64,000 nucleotides of DNA from Peribacillus simplex NBRC 15720 = DSM 1321 (GCF_002243645.1 NZ_CP017704.1:2746001-2810000), one strand, 5' to 3'; shown: positions 10,313 to 19,125, counted from the stretch's first letter. Notes: generated from the sequence alone by a model not told the origin. Program-made: numbers and translations.

Positions 10313-11602
10313 ATGAATTTAACTATTTCTAATTTAGAAAACATGAAACTAAAGGATCTCTATGAGCACGCGCGTGAATATAAAGTTTCCTATTACAGCA
10401 AACTTTCAAAAAAGGAACTTATTTTCGCTATCCTGAAAGCGCAAGCTGAGCAGGATGGTCTCCTATTCATGGAGGGCGTTTTAGAGATCATCCCTTCAGA
10501 GGGCTTTGGTTTCCTGCGTCCAATTAATTATTCTCCAAGCTCGGAGGATATTTATATTTCTGCTTCACAGATCCGCAGATTCGATTTACGAAATGGAGAT
10601 AAAGTGTCCGGTAAGGTAAGGCCTCCAAAAGAAAACGAGCGCTATTATGGATTGCTGCATGTTGAAGCAGTCAATGGCGATAATCCGGAATCAGCTAAAG
10701 AGCGTGTCCACTTTCCAGGTTTAACACCGCTGTATCCAAACAGGCAAATTAAACTGGAAACGACACCGAAGAATATATCAACCAGGATTATGGATGTTCT
10801 GGCTCCGGTCGGTTTTGGACAGCGTGGTCTGATCGTTGCACCGCCAAAAGCCGGTAAAACGATGCTCATCAAAGAAATTGCCAATGCGATAACCACAAAC
10901 CATCCCGAATCGGAATTGATTGTGCTGTTGATCGATGAACGCCCGGAAGAAGTGACAGACATTGAACGTTCCGTTGCAGGAGACGTGGTAAGTTCAACTT
11001 TTGATGAAGTGCCGGAAAACCATATCAAGGTGGCTGAGTTGGTGTTAGAACGAGCCATGCGCCTTGTGGAACATAAACGGGATGTTATCATTTTAATGGA
11101 CAGCATCACTCGACTTGCCCGTGCTTACAACCTTGTCATTCCGCCAAGCGGGCGTACACTATCAGGGGGTATTGACCCTGCTGCATTCCACCGTCCAAAA
11201 CGCTTTTTCGGCGCTGCGAGGAATATCGAGGAAGGCGGCAGCTTGACGATCCTTGCTACAGCATTGGTAGATACGGGTTCAAGAATGGACGATGTCATTT
11301 ATGAAGAATTTAAAGGTACGGGCAATATGGAGCTGCATTTAGATCGTGCCCTTGCCGAAAGACGCATCTTCCCGGCCATCGATATTCGTCGCTCAGGCAC
11401 TCGTAAAGAAGAATTGTTAATTCCGAAAGATCGCCTGGATAAACTATGGGCGATTAGGAAAACGATGTCAGATTCACCTGATTTCTCGGAGAAATTCCTT
11501 CGCCGTCTTAAACAGACAAAAGGTAATGAAGAATTTTTCAGTAAGCTGGATGAAGAGATGTCAGAAATGAAAAAGGGTCCAGCGAGCGTAAAACGTTCTT
11601 AA
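10313..11602 (+). CDS. rho: Transcription termination factor Rho
   Basis: Rho is a hexameric RNA-dependent ATPase that ends transcription at rut sites. The product is 429 aa. It has an N-terminal helical Rho_N domain ([16 protein letters not shown]), a cold-shock-like RNA-binding domain around [16 protein letters not shown], and a RecA-like ATPase with Walker A at 176-183 (APPKAGKT). The [14 protein letters not shown] region and the Q-loop/R-loop segments are also present. It closely resembles B. subtilis Rho. Its C-rich leader suggests possible self-control. Confidence 0.97.
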   Translation: MNLTISNLENMKLKDLYEHAREYKVSYYSKLSKKELIFAILKAQAEQDGLLFMEGVLEIIPSEGFGFLRPINYSPSSEDIYISASQIRRFDLRNGDKVSGKVRPPKENERYYGLLHVEAVNGDNPESAKERVHFPGLTPLYPNRQIKLETTPKNISTRIMDVLAPVGFGQRGLIVAPPKAGKTMLIKEIANAITTNHPESELIVLLIDERPEEVTDIERSVAGDVVSSTFDEVPENHIKVAELVLERAMRLVEHKRDVIILMDSITRLARAYNLVIPPSGRTLSGGIDPAAFHRPKRFFGAARNIEEGGSLTILATALVDTGSRMDDVIYEEFKGTGNMELHLDRALAERRIFPAIDIRRSGTRKEELLIPKDRLDKLWAIRKTMSDSPDFSEKFLRRLKQTKGNEEFFSKLDEEMSEMKKGPASVKRS

Positions 11603-11622
11603 ACCCTGTAAGAAACAAACAG

Positions 11623-11651
11623 TTGCACAACTAGTTTTAAGTTGTTATAAT
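11623..11651 (+). promoter_or_regulatory. rpmE SigA promoter
   Basis: TTGCAC (11623-11628), a 17-base spacer and a perfect TATAAT (11646-11651) form a strong promoter between rho and rpmE, as expected for a ribosomal protein gene. Confidence 0.8.
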
Positions 11652-11659
11652 GAGTTCAT

Positions 11660-11752
11660 GTGTTTTTACAATAAATGTGAGGGTGTTTTTCCCCTCAACT
11701 TGAAGTATATAACTCTGTTTCGAATGATTCAGGGCATAAGGAGCTGAAAAGA
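11660..11752 (+). promoter_or_regulatory. rpmE 5' leader with hairpin, possible L31 autoregulatory leader
   Basis: The roughly 95-base leader contains GAGGG-TGTTTTT-CCCCTC, which can fold into a short hairpin, and a second segment leading to the GGAGCTG ribosome site. Ribosomal-protein leaders in front of L31 genes have been described in Firmicutes. Whether this belongs to that class needs covariance scoring. Confidence 0.35.
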
Positions 11753-11953
11753 ATGAAAACTGGAATTCATCCAAATTATAAGCTTTCAAAAGTAATTTGC
11801 TCTTGCGGAAACACTTTTGAAACTGGTTCAGTTAAAGAAGAGATCAAAGTTGAGACTTGTTCAGAGTGCCATCCATTCTATACTGGTCGTCAAAAATTCG
11901 CTGAAGCTGGCGGACGTGTTGATCGTTTCAACAAAAAATACGGTATTAAATAA
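11753..11953 (+). CDS. rpmE: 50S ribosomal protein L31 (type A, zinc-binding)
   Basis: L31 is a small protein of the large ribosomal subunit that bridges to the 30S head. The product is 66 aa. It carries the four-cysteine zinc set of the C+ form: C16 and C18 (CSC) with C36 and C39 (CSEC). In B. subtilis this zinc form is replaced by YtiA under zinc limitation. The family ending [12 protein letters not shown] is intact. The start ATG has a good AGGAGCTG site. It has its own strong promoter and terminator. Confidence 0.97.
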   Translation: MKTGIHPNYKLSKVICSCGNTFETGSVKEEIKVETCSECHPFYTGRQKFAEAGGRVDRFNKKYGIK

Positions 11954-11965
11954 GCCGGACTTTTT

Positions 11966-12005
11966 AAAAAACAGGCAAGTATTTCTCTTGCCTGTTTTTT
12001 CTTTT
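11966..12005 (+). terminator. rpmE terminator
   Basis: AAAAACAGGCAAG pairs with CTTGCCTGTTTTT around a seven-base loop, followed by more T residues. Confidence 0.93.
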
Positions 12006-12091
12006 TCATAAACAAGTAAGAATTTATATAAAGCCGGGTCGACTTCAATTATGACCAAGGGATCGACAGGTGGAAGGGAGTAGCTGTTTCC

Positions 12092-12697
12092 ATGTATGTA
12101 ATGAAACAAACAGGCTGGATCGAGCTTATTTGCGGAAGCATGTTTTCGGGTAAATCTGAGGAATTGATTAAACGAGTCAGCCGTGCTCAATTTGCTAAAG
12201 AGCAAATAGCTGTATTTAAACCAGCTATTGATAATCGCTATGCGGAAGAGGCTGTCGTATCACACAATGGCTCTTCTGTGATGGCAAAACCGATTTCCCA
12301 TTCAACGGATATTTTTAAGTATTTGGACAAGCCCCTGGATATTATTGCAATAGATGAAGTGCAATTTTTTGATCATGAAATTATCGGGGTTGCCCAGCAT
12401 CTTGCGGACAGCGGTTATCGAGTGATTATGGCTGGACTCGATCAAGATTTCAGAGGTGAACCATTCGGTCCTATGCCTGTTCTATTATCGCTTGCAGAAT
12501 CGGTGACTAAGCTGCAGGCTGTGTGTGAAGTGTGCGGATCACCTGCGAGCAGGACACAGCGCTTGATAGATGGGGAGCCGGCCTCCTATGATGAGCCGAT
12601 AATCCTTGTGGGTGCATCGGAATCATACGAGCCCCGCTGCCGCCATCATCACGAAGTTCCGGGTAAGCAGGCTGTTGGGATTAAAGAACATATTTGA
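12092..12697 (+). CDS. tdk: Thymidine kinase, type II
   Basis: It phosphorylates thymidine (and deoxyuridine) with ATP in the pyrimidine salvage pathway. The product is 201 aa. The P-loop GSMFSGKS is at 15-22, the catalytic DE pair at 88-89 in AIDEVQFF, and the zinc-binding set is C145, C148, C183 and H186. The N-terminus MYVMKQTGW matches B. subtilis Tdk, supporting ATG 12092, which has a GGAAGGGAG site further upstream than usual. It sits between rpmE and prfA as in B. subtilis. Confidence 0.96.
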   Translation: MYVMKQTGWIELICGSMFSGKSEELIKRVSRAQFAKEQIAVFKPAIDNRYAEEAVVSHNGSSVMAKPISHSTDIFKYLDKPLDIIAIDEVQFFDHEIIGVAQHLADSGYRVIMAGLDQDFRGEPFGPMPVLLSLAESVTKLQAVCEVCGSPASRTQRLIDGEPASYDEPIILVGASESYEPRCRHHHEVPGKQAVGIKEHI

Positions 12698-12702
12698 ATG
12701 AT

Positions 12703-12742
12703 GGTGCCCTATGATCCAATGAGATCGTAGGGTGCTTTTTTT
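12703..12742 (+). terminator. tdk terminator
   Basis: GTGCCCTATGATC pairs with GATCGTAGGGTGC (one wobble) and is followed by seven T residues. Confidence 0.9.
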
Positions 12743-12906
12743 ATGAAGAAATGGTTGGGAATTATAATAAGGGTGGAAAAACTGCTGGAGTTATTCAAGT
12801 GGTATGACCAATACATGGAAGGGAAATAAAAGATAAATATTGCCCCATTTTGGGTAGGCTAACGAGGAAATGTTCTTCTTAACCAGTCAAAATGGAGGGA
12901 AAAAAT

Positions 12907-13362
12907 ATGAAATCAAAACTGCTTATTATGACGGCCATACTGCTTGCTGCACTAACGGCATGCGGTCAAAATGACAATGCGATAAATAATGATTCGGAAT
13001 ATGGGGATCAATCCCGGAATGGCAAGGATTTTGTTGGCAATGGTTTAAAACGTGTATCCAATAATGATTGGGACAATGAAGCGGAACGGCCATCAGATCA
13101 AATCCTCAATACACCGCATCATACATCCAATAATTCACCATCCATGGGGCAGCAAATTGATGATATCCGAGGGGCCATTGAATCGGAAACCAATTATGAG
13201 GCGGGCTCCGTTTGGTTTAATGGAAATACCATACATGTTACGGTCCATGATAAAGGCAAAATCAAGACGGAAAAAGAAAGAAATGAGGAAATGCAGCGAA
13301 TACAAGGCATTATAAACAGGGCTGTGCCTCAATATAATATAGATGTAAAATTAAAGAAATAA
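12907..13362 (+). CDS. Putative lipoprotein, unknown function
   Basis: The product is 151 aa with a lipoprotein signal peptide: MKSKLL, a hydrophobic core, then lipobox LTAC with the lipidated cysteine near residue 18. A polar Asn/Asp/Ser-rich linker follows. The C-terminal part of about 65 residues (from DDIRGAIESET to the end) looks folded, with a beta-rich GSVWFNGNTIHVTVHD segment and a Lys/Glu-rich helix. I chose ATG 12907 because an upstream in-frame ATG at 12892 overlaps the GGAGGGA ribosome site. The linker-plus-small-domain shape recalls sporulation lipoproteins of the YhcN/YlaJ type, but I cannot assign it. Confidence 0.75.
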   Translation: MKSKLLIMTAILLAALTACGQNDNAINNDSEYGDQSRNGKDFVGNGLKRVSNNDWDNEAERPSDQILNTPHHTSNNSPSMGQQIDDIRGAIESETNYEAGSVWFNGNTIHVTVHDKGKIKTEKERNEEMQRIQGIINRAVPQYNIDVKLKK

Positions 13363-13381
13363 CGACATTTTTGAATCCTCT

Positions 13382-13411
13382 TTGACGTTGATTATTCACC
13401 TATACTATAAT
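13382..13411 (+). promoter_or_regulatory. prfA SigA promoter
   Basis: TTGACG (13382-13387) and TATAAT (13406-13411) are separated by 18 bases, about 110 bases upstream of prfA. Confidence 0.65.
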
Positions 13412-13522
13412 TAACCTAGAAGTGAACTGAGCTGGGGCACTGAACTACTTATTTATAGTTAGAAAAGATGGATTACTTCCAATTCGTTTCAGATGTTTTG
13501 GGAAATTTATGAGGTGAATAAT

Positions 13523-14593
13523 TTGTTTGATCGATTGCAAGCAGTAGAAGATAGATATGAAAGATTGAATGAACTATTAAGTGACCCGGAGATCATTAAT
13601 GACTCTAAGAAGCTAAGGGAATATTCTAAGGAGCAATCCAGCATTCAAGAGACCGCATCGACTTATAAAGAATATAAAGCGGTTCGTGAGCAACTCAAGG
13701 AAGCGAAGGCGATGCTGGAGGAGAAGCTTGATGCGGATATGCGTGAAATGGTAAAAGAAGAGATCAATGAACTTGATGAGACCATACAAGGCTTTGAGGA
13801 TAAACTGAAAATATTGCTTATTCCGAAAGACCCTAACGATGATAAAAACGTAATCATGGAGATTCGCGGAGCGGCAGGCGGAGATGAGGCGGCCTTATTT
13901 GCAGGTAGTCTATACCGAATGTATAGCCGTTTTGCCGAGGTGCAGGGTTGGCGGACTGAAGTCATTGAAGCAAGTCCTACAGGGCTTGGCGGCTACAAGG
14001 AAATCATATTCATGATTAATGGAAATGGCGCTTATTCAAAATTGAAGTTCGAAAATGGAGCACATCGCGTTCAGCGCGTACCTGAAACTGAATCTGGCGG
14101 ACGGATTCATACATCTACAGCAACGGTTGCCGTTTTACCCGAGGCTGAGGAAGTGGAAGTTGAAATCCATGATAAGGATGTTCGTGTCGATACCTTTGCA
14201 TCAAGCGGTCCTGGAGGACAAAGTGTCAATACGACAATGTCAGCGGTGCGCTTGACTCATATTCCGACTAATACGGTTGTATCTTGTCAAGATGAAAAAT
14301 CACAAATCAAGAACAAAGAAAAGGCAATGAAGGTTTTGCGTGCCAGGGTGTACGATAAAATCCATCGCGAAGTACAGGCGGAATATGATCAAAATAGGAA
14401 GCTTGCTGTTGGAACGGGTGACCGATCCGAAAGGATTCGAACTTATAACTTCCCGCAAAACCGCGTTACCGACCACCGTATTGGTTTAACGATTCAAAAG
14501 CTGGATCAAATCATGGAAGGTAAACTGGATGAAGTCGTTGATGCATTAATCATGGAAGACCAATCTTCAAGGCTGGAAAATGCAGATGAGTAA
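13523..14593 (+). CDS. prfA: Peptide chain release factor 1
   Basis: RF1 recognises UAA and UAG and triggers release of the nascent chain. The product is 356 aa, the same as B. subtilis. The GGQ catalytic motif is at 231-233, and the codon-recognition P-x-T motif appears as PET around 187-189, which marks RF1 rather than RF2. I chose TTG 13523, preceded by GAGGTGA; an upstream in-frame ATG at 13493 would add a non-conserved extension. The gene overlaps prmC, whose product methylates this GGQ glutamine. Confidence 0.97.
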   Translation: MFDRLQAVEDRYERLNELLSDPEIINDSKKLREYSKEQSSIQETASTYKEYKAVREQLKEAKAMLEEKLDADMREMVKEEINELDETIQGFEDKLKILLIPKDPNDDKNVIMEIRGAAGGDEAALFAGSLYRMYSRFAEVQGWRTEVIEASPTGLGGYKEIIFMINGNGAYSKLKFENGAHRVQRVPETESGGRIHTSTATVAVLPEAEEVEVEIHDKDVRVDTFASSGPGGQSVNTTMSAVRLTHIPTNTVVSCQDEKSQIKNKEKAMKVLRARVYDKIHREVQAEYDQNRKLAVGTGDRSERIRTYNFPQNRVTDHRIGLTIQKLDQIMEGKLDEVVDALIMEDQSSRLENADE

Positions 14594-15455
14594 TTCTGCC
14601 GTGAAAGTGTTTGAAGCCCTGAAATGGGCTTCTTCTTTTTTAAAGGAAAATGATCGTGATGCCAATGCTGGGGAAATCCTGTTACAGCACTTTTTAAAAC
14701 AAACTCGCTCACAAATGCTGGCCAACCTTCATGATGAGCTTAGTGAAGCCGATTTTGGGCAATTTAAGGCGGCTATTGAAATGCATGCTGATGGAACGCC
14801 CGTCCAATATATAATCGGCAGTGAAGATTTTTATGGACGGACCTTCTTTGTGAATGAAGAAGTGCTAATACCGAGACCTGAAACAGAAGAATTAATTTAT
14901 TATACATTACGTAAACTCCCGGCCATTTTTATGGAGGGACAGAAGCTCCGTTTAGCTGATATTGGGACAGGCAGCGGCGCAATTGCCATAACGATGAAGC
15001 TTGAAAAATCAAACTTGTTGGTGACGGCCACGGACATAGCGGAACCTTCACTTGAGGTGGCGAGGAAAAATGCCGAATCACTCGGTGCCGAAGTGCAGTT
15101 CATGCAAGGTGATTTGCTTCAGCCTTTCATAAAGATAAACCAGAAGGTGGACATCCTTTTATCGAATCCGCCATATATACCAGATGATGATCATAAATCC
15201 ATGTCGGTAGTCGTCACGGGTCATGAACCTCATCGTGCATTATTTGCCGGTACCGATGGGCTGGATTTTTACCGCCGCTTTATGGAGCAGTTACCTCTGA
15301 TCATGAAGGTGCCTGGGCTGATCGGTTTTGAAGTGGGCACTGGACAGGGTAAGGCGGTTGCTGATTTATTGAAGCGAACCTTTCCTGCCGCAGAAGTATC
15401 CGTTGTAAATGATATTAATGAGAAAGATCGAATGGTCTTTGCTGAATTAGAATGA
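14580..15455 (+). CDS. prmC: Release factor glutamine N5-methyltransferase PrmC (HemK)
   Basis: It methylates the GGQ glutamine of release factors with S-adenosylmethionine. The product is 291 aa. The SAM-binding motif [12 protein letters not shown] and the substrate motif NPPY (196-199) are present, and the N-terminal helical domain carries the family's PVQYIIG and IPRPETE segments. It overlaps the end of prfA by 14 bases, so the pair is translationally coupled. ATG 14586 is an alternative start two codons downstream. A terminator follows immediately. Confidence 0.95.
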   Translation: MQMSNSAVKVFEALKWASSFLKENDRDANAGEILLQHFLKQTRSQMLANLHDELSEADFGQFKAAIEMHADGTPVQYIIGSEDFYGRTFFVNEEVLIPRPETEELIYYTLRKLPAIFMEGQKLRLADIGTGSGAIAITMKLEKSNLLVTATDIAEPSLEVARKNAESLGAEVQFMQGDLLQPFIKINQKVDILLSNPPYIPDDDHKSMSVVVTGHEPHRALFAGTDGLDFYRRFMEQLPLIMKVPGLIGFEVGTGQGKAVADLLKRTFPAAEVSVVNDINEKDRMVFAELE

Positions 15456-15486
15456 TCCGTCTCCTTATGTGAGACGGATTTTTTTA
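15455..15486 (+). terminator. prmC terminator
   Basis: ATCCGTCTC pairs perfectly with GAGACGGAT and is followed by a T-run. The stem begins at the last base of prmC. Confidence 0.9.
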
Positions 15487-15519
15487 GGGACACCACCCTC
15501 ATTATTCTCTGGAATCTAT

Positions 15520-15582
15520 TTTTCCAGCTATCAACTTTTTTTGTTTTTACTAGTTTAAGATAGCTGGAAAATGGTGAGACTA
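15520..15582 (+). promoter_or_regulatory. spoIIR SigF promoter embedded in an inverted repeat
   Basis: GTTTA (15553-15557), a 15-base spacer and GGTGAGACTA (15573-15582) match the SigF consensus GYWTA / GGNRANANTW at every defined base. SigF is the known factor for spoIIR in B. subtilis. A perfect 13-bp inverted repeat, TTTTCCAGCTATC (15520-15532) and GATAGCTGGAAAA (15559-15571), has its downstream arm inside the promoter spacer. Its role is unknown. Confidence 0.75.
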
Positions 15583-15605
15583 ATTCATGTGAGGGGGCGA
15601 AGGCG

Positions 15606-16541
15606 ATGAAAACTAAACATTTAGCCATTATTTATCTATTAATCTTAACTATAGGAACGATCGTAAGTATATATATGCCTAAAGCGGAGATGGTTGGTGC
15701 AGAAGATACGAAGGTGATCCCGGATGAGGCGATTCGTCTGCGGATACTCGCGAATAGTGATGCAGAAGAGGATCAAGCGGTTAAAAGGCTGATTAGGGAT
15801 GAGGTAAATGAAGATATCACAAAGTGGGTCGAGGAGCTTACTTCTTTGGATGAAGCGAGGGATGTGATCACCTCGCATCTACCAGATATCCAGGCGACGG
15901 CTGAGGCGGTTATAAAGGAACAGGGTTTGGAGCAGTCAGTAAAAGTGGATTTTGGACAAGCGGAATTTCCGACAAAACTCTACGGGCAGTATTTATATCC
16001 GGCAGGGGATTATGAAGCAGTGATTATCACACTTGGTGAAGGGGATGGCGCTAATTGGTGGTGTGTGTTATTTCCTCCATTGTGTTTCTTGGATTTTTCA
16101 AATGGGACGGCTGTAAGTCAAAGTCCAATTGTCGAGGATGAAGGTGAAGGATCCTTGAATTCGGAAGGAAAAGCGTATGCTGCAACGAATGAAGAGAGTG
16201 AACCTGTTGCAGAGGAAGAAGTTGAAGAAGAAGTGCTGGTTGAAAAGGAAAAAGGGCCAGAGGAAGTAGTTGAAGAAGAGGTTGTAGAGCCAAAGGTAAA
16301 AGAGGAAGTACCGGAAGAAACGATAAAAGAAGAGGTTGTAGAGCCAGAGGTAAAAGAAGAAGTGACAGAAGTAAAAGATAAGGAACAAGCGACAGAGGAA
16401 GTCGTTGAAGGGAATGTTGAAGAAAACAAGGTTGAACTTGCGGCATCCAATGAACAAGGTCAACAATTATATGAAGGGGAAAAGGAGCCTGAGGTGGAAG
16501 TGAAGTCCTTGTTTGCAGAAATCTTCAATGATCTATTTTAA
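15606..16541 (+). CDS. spoIIR: Stage II sporulation protein R with acidic low-complexity insert
   Basis: SpoIIR is made in the forespore, secreted into the intermembrane space, and signals SpoIIGA to process pro-SigE. The product is 311 aa, against about 224 in B. subtilis. It has an N-terminal signal/anchor (about residues 7-23), the conserved core IPDEAIRLRILANSD through WWCVLFPPLCFLDFS (about 38-165), and a conserved-looking tail EVKSLFAEIFNDLF. Between core and tail lies a Glu/Val/Lys-rich stretch (about 176-295), including an 18-codon direct repeat built on EEVVEP. The start ATG 15606 follows a GAGGGGGCGAAGGCG stretch. The SigF promoter lies just upstream. Confidence 0.93.
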   Translation: MKTKHLAIIYLLILTIGTIVSIYMPKAEMVGAEDTKVIPDEAIRLRILANSDAEEDQAVKRLIRDEVNEDITKWVEELTSLDEARDVITSHLPDIQATAEAVIKEQGLEQSVKVDFGQAEFPTKLYGQYLYPAGDYEAVIITLGEGDGANWWCVLFPPLCFLDFSNGTAVSQSPIVEDEGEGSLNSEGKAYAATNEESEPVAEEEVEEEVLVEKEKGPEEVVEEEVVEPKVKEEVPEETIKEEVVEPEVKEEVTEVKDKEQATEEVVEGNVEENKVELAASNEQGQQLYEGEKEPEVEVKSLFAEIFNDLF

Positions 16542-16569
16542 AAAGGGGGCAGCTGCCCTCTTTTTTTTA
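16539..16569 (+). terminator. spoIIR terminator
   Basis: AAAAGGGGGCAG pairs with CTGCCCTCTTTT (one wobble) and runs into eight T residues. Confidence 0.85.
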
Positions 16570-16590
16570 AAATCAGACAATTTCAAAAAC

Positions 16591-16890
16591 TTATCCACAG
16601 GGTTATTAACAAAAAATCAAAAAAGTCTGTCATTAATCTTTAATATCCACAAACTTATCCACGGATTCGATATGGTTATCCCCAATTTGTGGATAACACT
16701 TGAATTATGTGTATACTTCTTTTATACTTTCAAAGTATCTTTTAAGTGAAATTAGTACGATAAGTTGAAAATATCGTTCATATAAAGCGATTATATAAAA
16801 TAAGAAATGTAAAAAGGCGATGGTGTTCAAGATGAAAACGAAAATTTGGTCAGTGGATAAAAATGTGGATAATTTACAAAGTTATCCCCA
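16591..16890. promoter_or_regulatory. DnaA-box cluster spanning the spoIIR-ywlC gap and the ywlC start
   Basis: Three perfect TTATCCACA boxes are present: 16591-16599 on plus, and 16688-16696 and 16864-16872 on minus. Boxes with one mismatch occur at 16603, 16643, 16655, 16676 and 16882 on plus, and at 16708 and 16852 on minus. That is about ten sites in 300 bases. B. subtilis has a reported DnaA-box cluster at ywlC, one of several oriC-distal clusters that titrate DnaA. No DnaA gene or AT-rich unwinding element suggests this is an origin. Confidence 0.85.
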
Positions 16891-17881
16891 GATTACACAA
16901 TCAGCTGAATTATTAAAGGCTAATCAAGTGGTTGCTTTTCCTACAGAGACCGTTTATGGACTAGGCGCGAATGCCAAAAATGATGAGGCGGTCAAAAAAG
17001 TGTTCGAAGCAAAGGGGCGTCCGAGTGATAATCCTTTAATCGTTCATATAGCCTCCGATGACCAGTTGTCAGGTATTGTAGAAGAAATTCCTGAACAGGC
17101 CCGGAAGCTAATGGCAGAATTTTGGCCGGGTCCTTTGACTTTAATCATGAAACGAAAACCGGGCCAACTATCAAATCTTGTGACAGCTGGATTGGACACG
17201 GTCGCAGTAAGGATGCCAGATCATCAGGTTGCCCTCGGCCTTATTCGTGCAAGTGATTTACCCATTGCGGCTCCAAGTGCAAATACTTCTGGGAAACCAA
17301 GCCCCACTTCAGCAAAACATGTTGAAGATGACTTGATGGGCCGGATAGCAGGCATAGTCGATGGCGGGACTACGGGTGTGGGCGTAGAATCCACAGTACT
17401 TGATTGCACTGTGGAAGTCCCTGTTATTTTAAGGCCTGGCGGGGTGACCCTGGAACAGCTGGAAGCGGTAATAGGGGAAGTCAGGCAAGATGTCGCATTG
17501 AAGAATCAGGAAACGGCGCCAAAAGCCCCGGGCATGAAATATACCCACTATGCTCCGAAGGCCCCTCTATATTTAGTCAAGGGTAATCAAGCTTTCCTTC
17601 AGAAGCTTGTGGATGAAAAAAGAAATGACGGGTTAAAGGTGGGCATTATAACGGCGTATGAACATCAACAGGATTATAAGGCGGATTATGTGGTTGTCCC
17701 AGGTTCATTAGTGGATTTACATTCTATTGCGACAGGCTTATATGATGCTTTAAGACAGTTTGATGAGCTGGAGGTCGATGTCATTTTTAGTGAAATGTTT
17801 CCTGACCATGGAATAGGAGCTGCGGTCATGAACCGACTTGAGAAGGCTGCAGGTCATCAAATCATCAAGGAACATATGTAA
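16832..17881 (+). CDS. ywlC: L-threonylcarbamoyladenylate synthase, Sua5/YwlC type
   Basis: It makes threonylcarbamoyl-AMP from threonine, bicarbonate and ATP for the t6A37 modification of ANN-decoding tRNAs. The product is 349 aa. The N-terminal YrdC domain shows AFPTETVYGLGANA, KGRPSDNPLIVHI and PIAAPSANTSGKPSPT. The C-terminal Sua5 domain begins after the linker SPGMKYTHYAP-like segment (here APGMKYTHYAP). I chose ATG 16832, matching B. subtilis MKTK; ATG 16820 sits almost on the AAGG site. DnaA boxes overlap the first codons, which is unusual for coding sequence. Confidence 0.95.
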   Translation: MKTKIWSVDKNVDNLQSYPQITQSAELLKANQVVAFPTETVYGLGANAKNDEAVKKVFEAKGRPSDNPLIVHIASDDQLSGIVEEIPEQARKLMAEFWPGPLTLIMKRKPGQLSNLVTAGLDTVAVRMPDHQVALGLIRASDLPIAAPSANTSGKPSPTSAKHVEDDLMGRIAGIVDGGTTGVGVESTVLDCTVEVPVILRPGGVTLEQLEAVIGEVRQDVALKNQETAPKAPGMKYTHYAPKAPLYLVKGNQAFLQKLVDEKRNDGLKVGIITAYEHQQDYKADYVVVPGSLVDLHSIATGLYDALRQFDELEVDVIFSEMFPDHGIGAAVMNRLEKAAGHQIIKEHM

Positions 17882-17910
17882 TAAGGACTGATTTATCCTT
17901 CTATTTCTTT

Positions 17911-17950
17911 TCGGACATGCATAACATGTAGTAGGCACGTCCGAGGGGGA
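17911..17950 (+). promoter_or_regulatory. Hairpin abutting the mntP ribosome-binding site
   Basis: TCGGAC-A-TGC pairs with GCA-C-GTCCGA around a 14-base loop. The 3' arm ends inside the GAGGGGGA ribosome site of mntP. There is no T-run, so it is not a terminator. Control of translation is possible but unproven. It does not obviously match the yybP-ykoY manganese riboswitch, which is larger. Confidence 0.4.
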
Positions 17951-17955
17951 TTGGA

Positions 17956-18522
17956 ATGAATACATTTGCTGGAGAAATCATCACCTTAATGCTAATGGCA
18001 TTCGCGTTGGGAATGGATGCCTTTTCAGTCGGCCTTGGAATGGGAATGTTTAAGCTAAGGTTGAGGCAAATACTTTTTATAGGGCTGACAGTAGGCATTT
18101 TTCATATTTGGATGCCCTTGCTTGGGATGGGGGCAGGCCGTTTCATTTCAGAAAAATTCGGGACCTTTGCTACATATGCCGGCGGTCTATTGTTGATAAT
18201 TCTTGGTATACAGATGTTTATCCCTGGAAAAAAGGATGGAGCTGGTGCCATGGCAAATAAGATGCTGGCTCCTGTCGGGAAAGGTCTATTCATTTTTGCT
18301 TTAGGGGTAAGCCTGGATAGCTTCTCGGTAGGGCTAACACTGGGAATTTACGGTGCAAAAACGATTTTAACCGTTCTTTGTTTTGGGTTTGCTGCCACTC
18401 TATTAACGTGGGCAGGGCTTTTACTGGGTCGAAAAATGCAGGGTTTGCTTGGCGTGTATAGTGAGATTCTTGGCGGAAGTATCCTGTGTGCGTTTGGATT
18501 GAAATTATTGTTCTCTTTTTGA
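17956..18522 (+). CDS. mntP: Manganese efflux pump MntP (YwlD)
   Basis: MntP is an inner-membrane exporter that relieves Mn2+ excess. The product is 188 aa with six predicted membrane segments arranged as an internal repeat. The two repeat signatures, [12 protein letters not shown] and [12 protein letters not shown], carry the intramembrane aspartates of the family. It lies between ywlC and ywlE as in B. subtilis. The ribosome site GAGGGGGA is partly covered by an upstream hairpin. Confidence 0.95.
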   Translation: MNTFAGEIITLMLMAFALGMDAFSVGLGMGMFKLRLRQILFIGLTVGIFHIWMPLLGMGAGRFISEKFGTFATYAGGLLLIILGIQMFIPGKKDGAGAMANKMLAPVGKGLFIFALGVSLDSFSVGLTLGIYGAKTILTVLCFGFAATLLTWAGLLLGRKMQGLLGVYSEILGGSILCAFGLKLLFSF

Positions 18523-18551
18523 GCCACTTAAATTCATATCATTCCTTCCTC

Positions 18552-18587
18552 AACTGTTCCGATTAACGGGGCGGTTTTTATTTTTCT
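18552..18587 (+). terminator. mntP terminator
   Basis: AACTGTTCCG pairs with CGGGGCGGTT, using three wobble pairs, and is followed by a T-rich tract. Confidence 0.7.
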
Positions 18588-18666
18588 TCTGACATAATGA
18601 GAGAGATTTTTTTGACTATAATAAACGGGCGATAGCTTATAATGAATTAAAAGGGAGGCGTTAAAA

Positions 18667-19110
18667 ATGATCCGAGTATTATTTGTATGTACAGGTAACA
18701 CATGCAGAAGCCCGATGGCAGAAGCGATATTGAAAAATAAGAATATTGCGGGTGTTGAAGTGAAGTCCGCAGGCGTTTATGCTTCATCAGGCCAGGATGC
18801 TTCGATGCATGCTAAAAATGTATTGGTTGAAAATGACATAGTGCATAATCATCATTCAACGCCTTTATCCGAGAAGGAAATGGAGTGGGCGACTCATATT
18901 TTCACCATGACGGAAGGGCATAAATCGGTCATTACCCGTGCATACCCCCAAATGATCGATAAGACTTTTACTTTAAAAGAATTCATTATTGACGATAAAT
19001 ATGATAGAGACATAATAGATCCGTTTGGCGGTTCTGAAGGCATTTATCGGGAAACGTTCAGGGAGCTGCAGGAACTAATAGAAAAATTAGTCAAAAGGTT
19101 TAAAGAATAA
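18667..19110 (+). CDS. ywlE: Protein-arginine phosphatase YwlE
   Basis: YwlE belongs to the low-molecular-weight tyrosine phosphatase fold and in B. subtilis removes phosphate from arginine, opposing McsB. The product is 147 aa. The P-loop CTGNTCRSP begins at C8, and the general acid aspartate is D118 in DPFGG. The threonine after the catalytic cysteine fits arginine-phosphatase specificity. The start is ATG 18667 with GGGAGGCG. The neighbouring genes match the B. subtilis order, except for the pseudogene that follows. Confidence 0.93.
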   Translation: MIRVLFVCTGNTCRSPMAEAILKNKNIAGVEVKSAGVYASSGQDASMHAKNVLVENDIVHNHHSTPLSEKEMEWATHIFTMTEGHKSVITRAYPQMIDKTFTLKEFIIDDKYDRDIIDPFGGSEGIYRETFRELQELIEKLVKRFKE

Positions 19111-19125
19111 ACAGGGGTACATAAT

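Noticed and set aside
16051..16466. Minus-strand frames of 110-131 codons opposite the spoIIR acidic insert
   Set aside because: They are shadows of a Glu/Val/Lys codon run, with no initiation signals and no recognisable family.
16591..16890. DnaA boxes as a replication origin
   Set aside because: No dnaA or dnaN gene, no AT-rich unwinding block, and the cluster overlaps ywlC. A non-origin DnaA cluster fits better.
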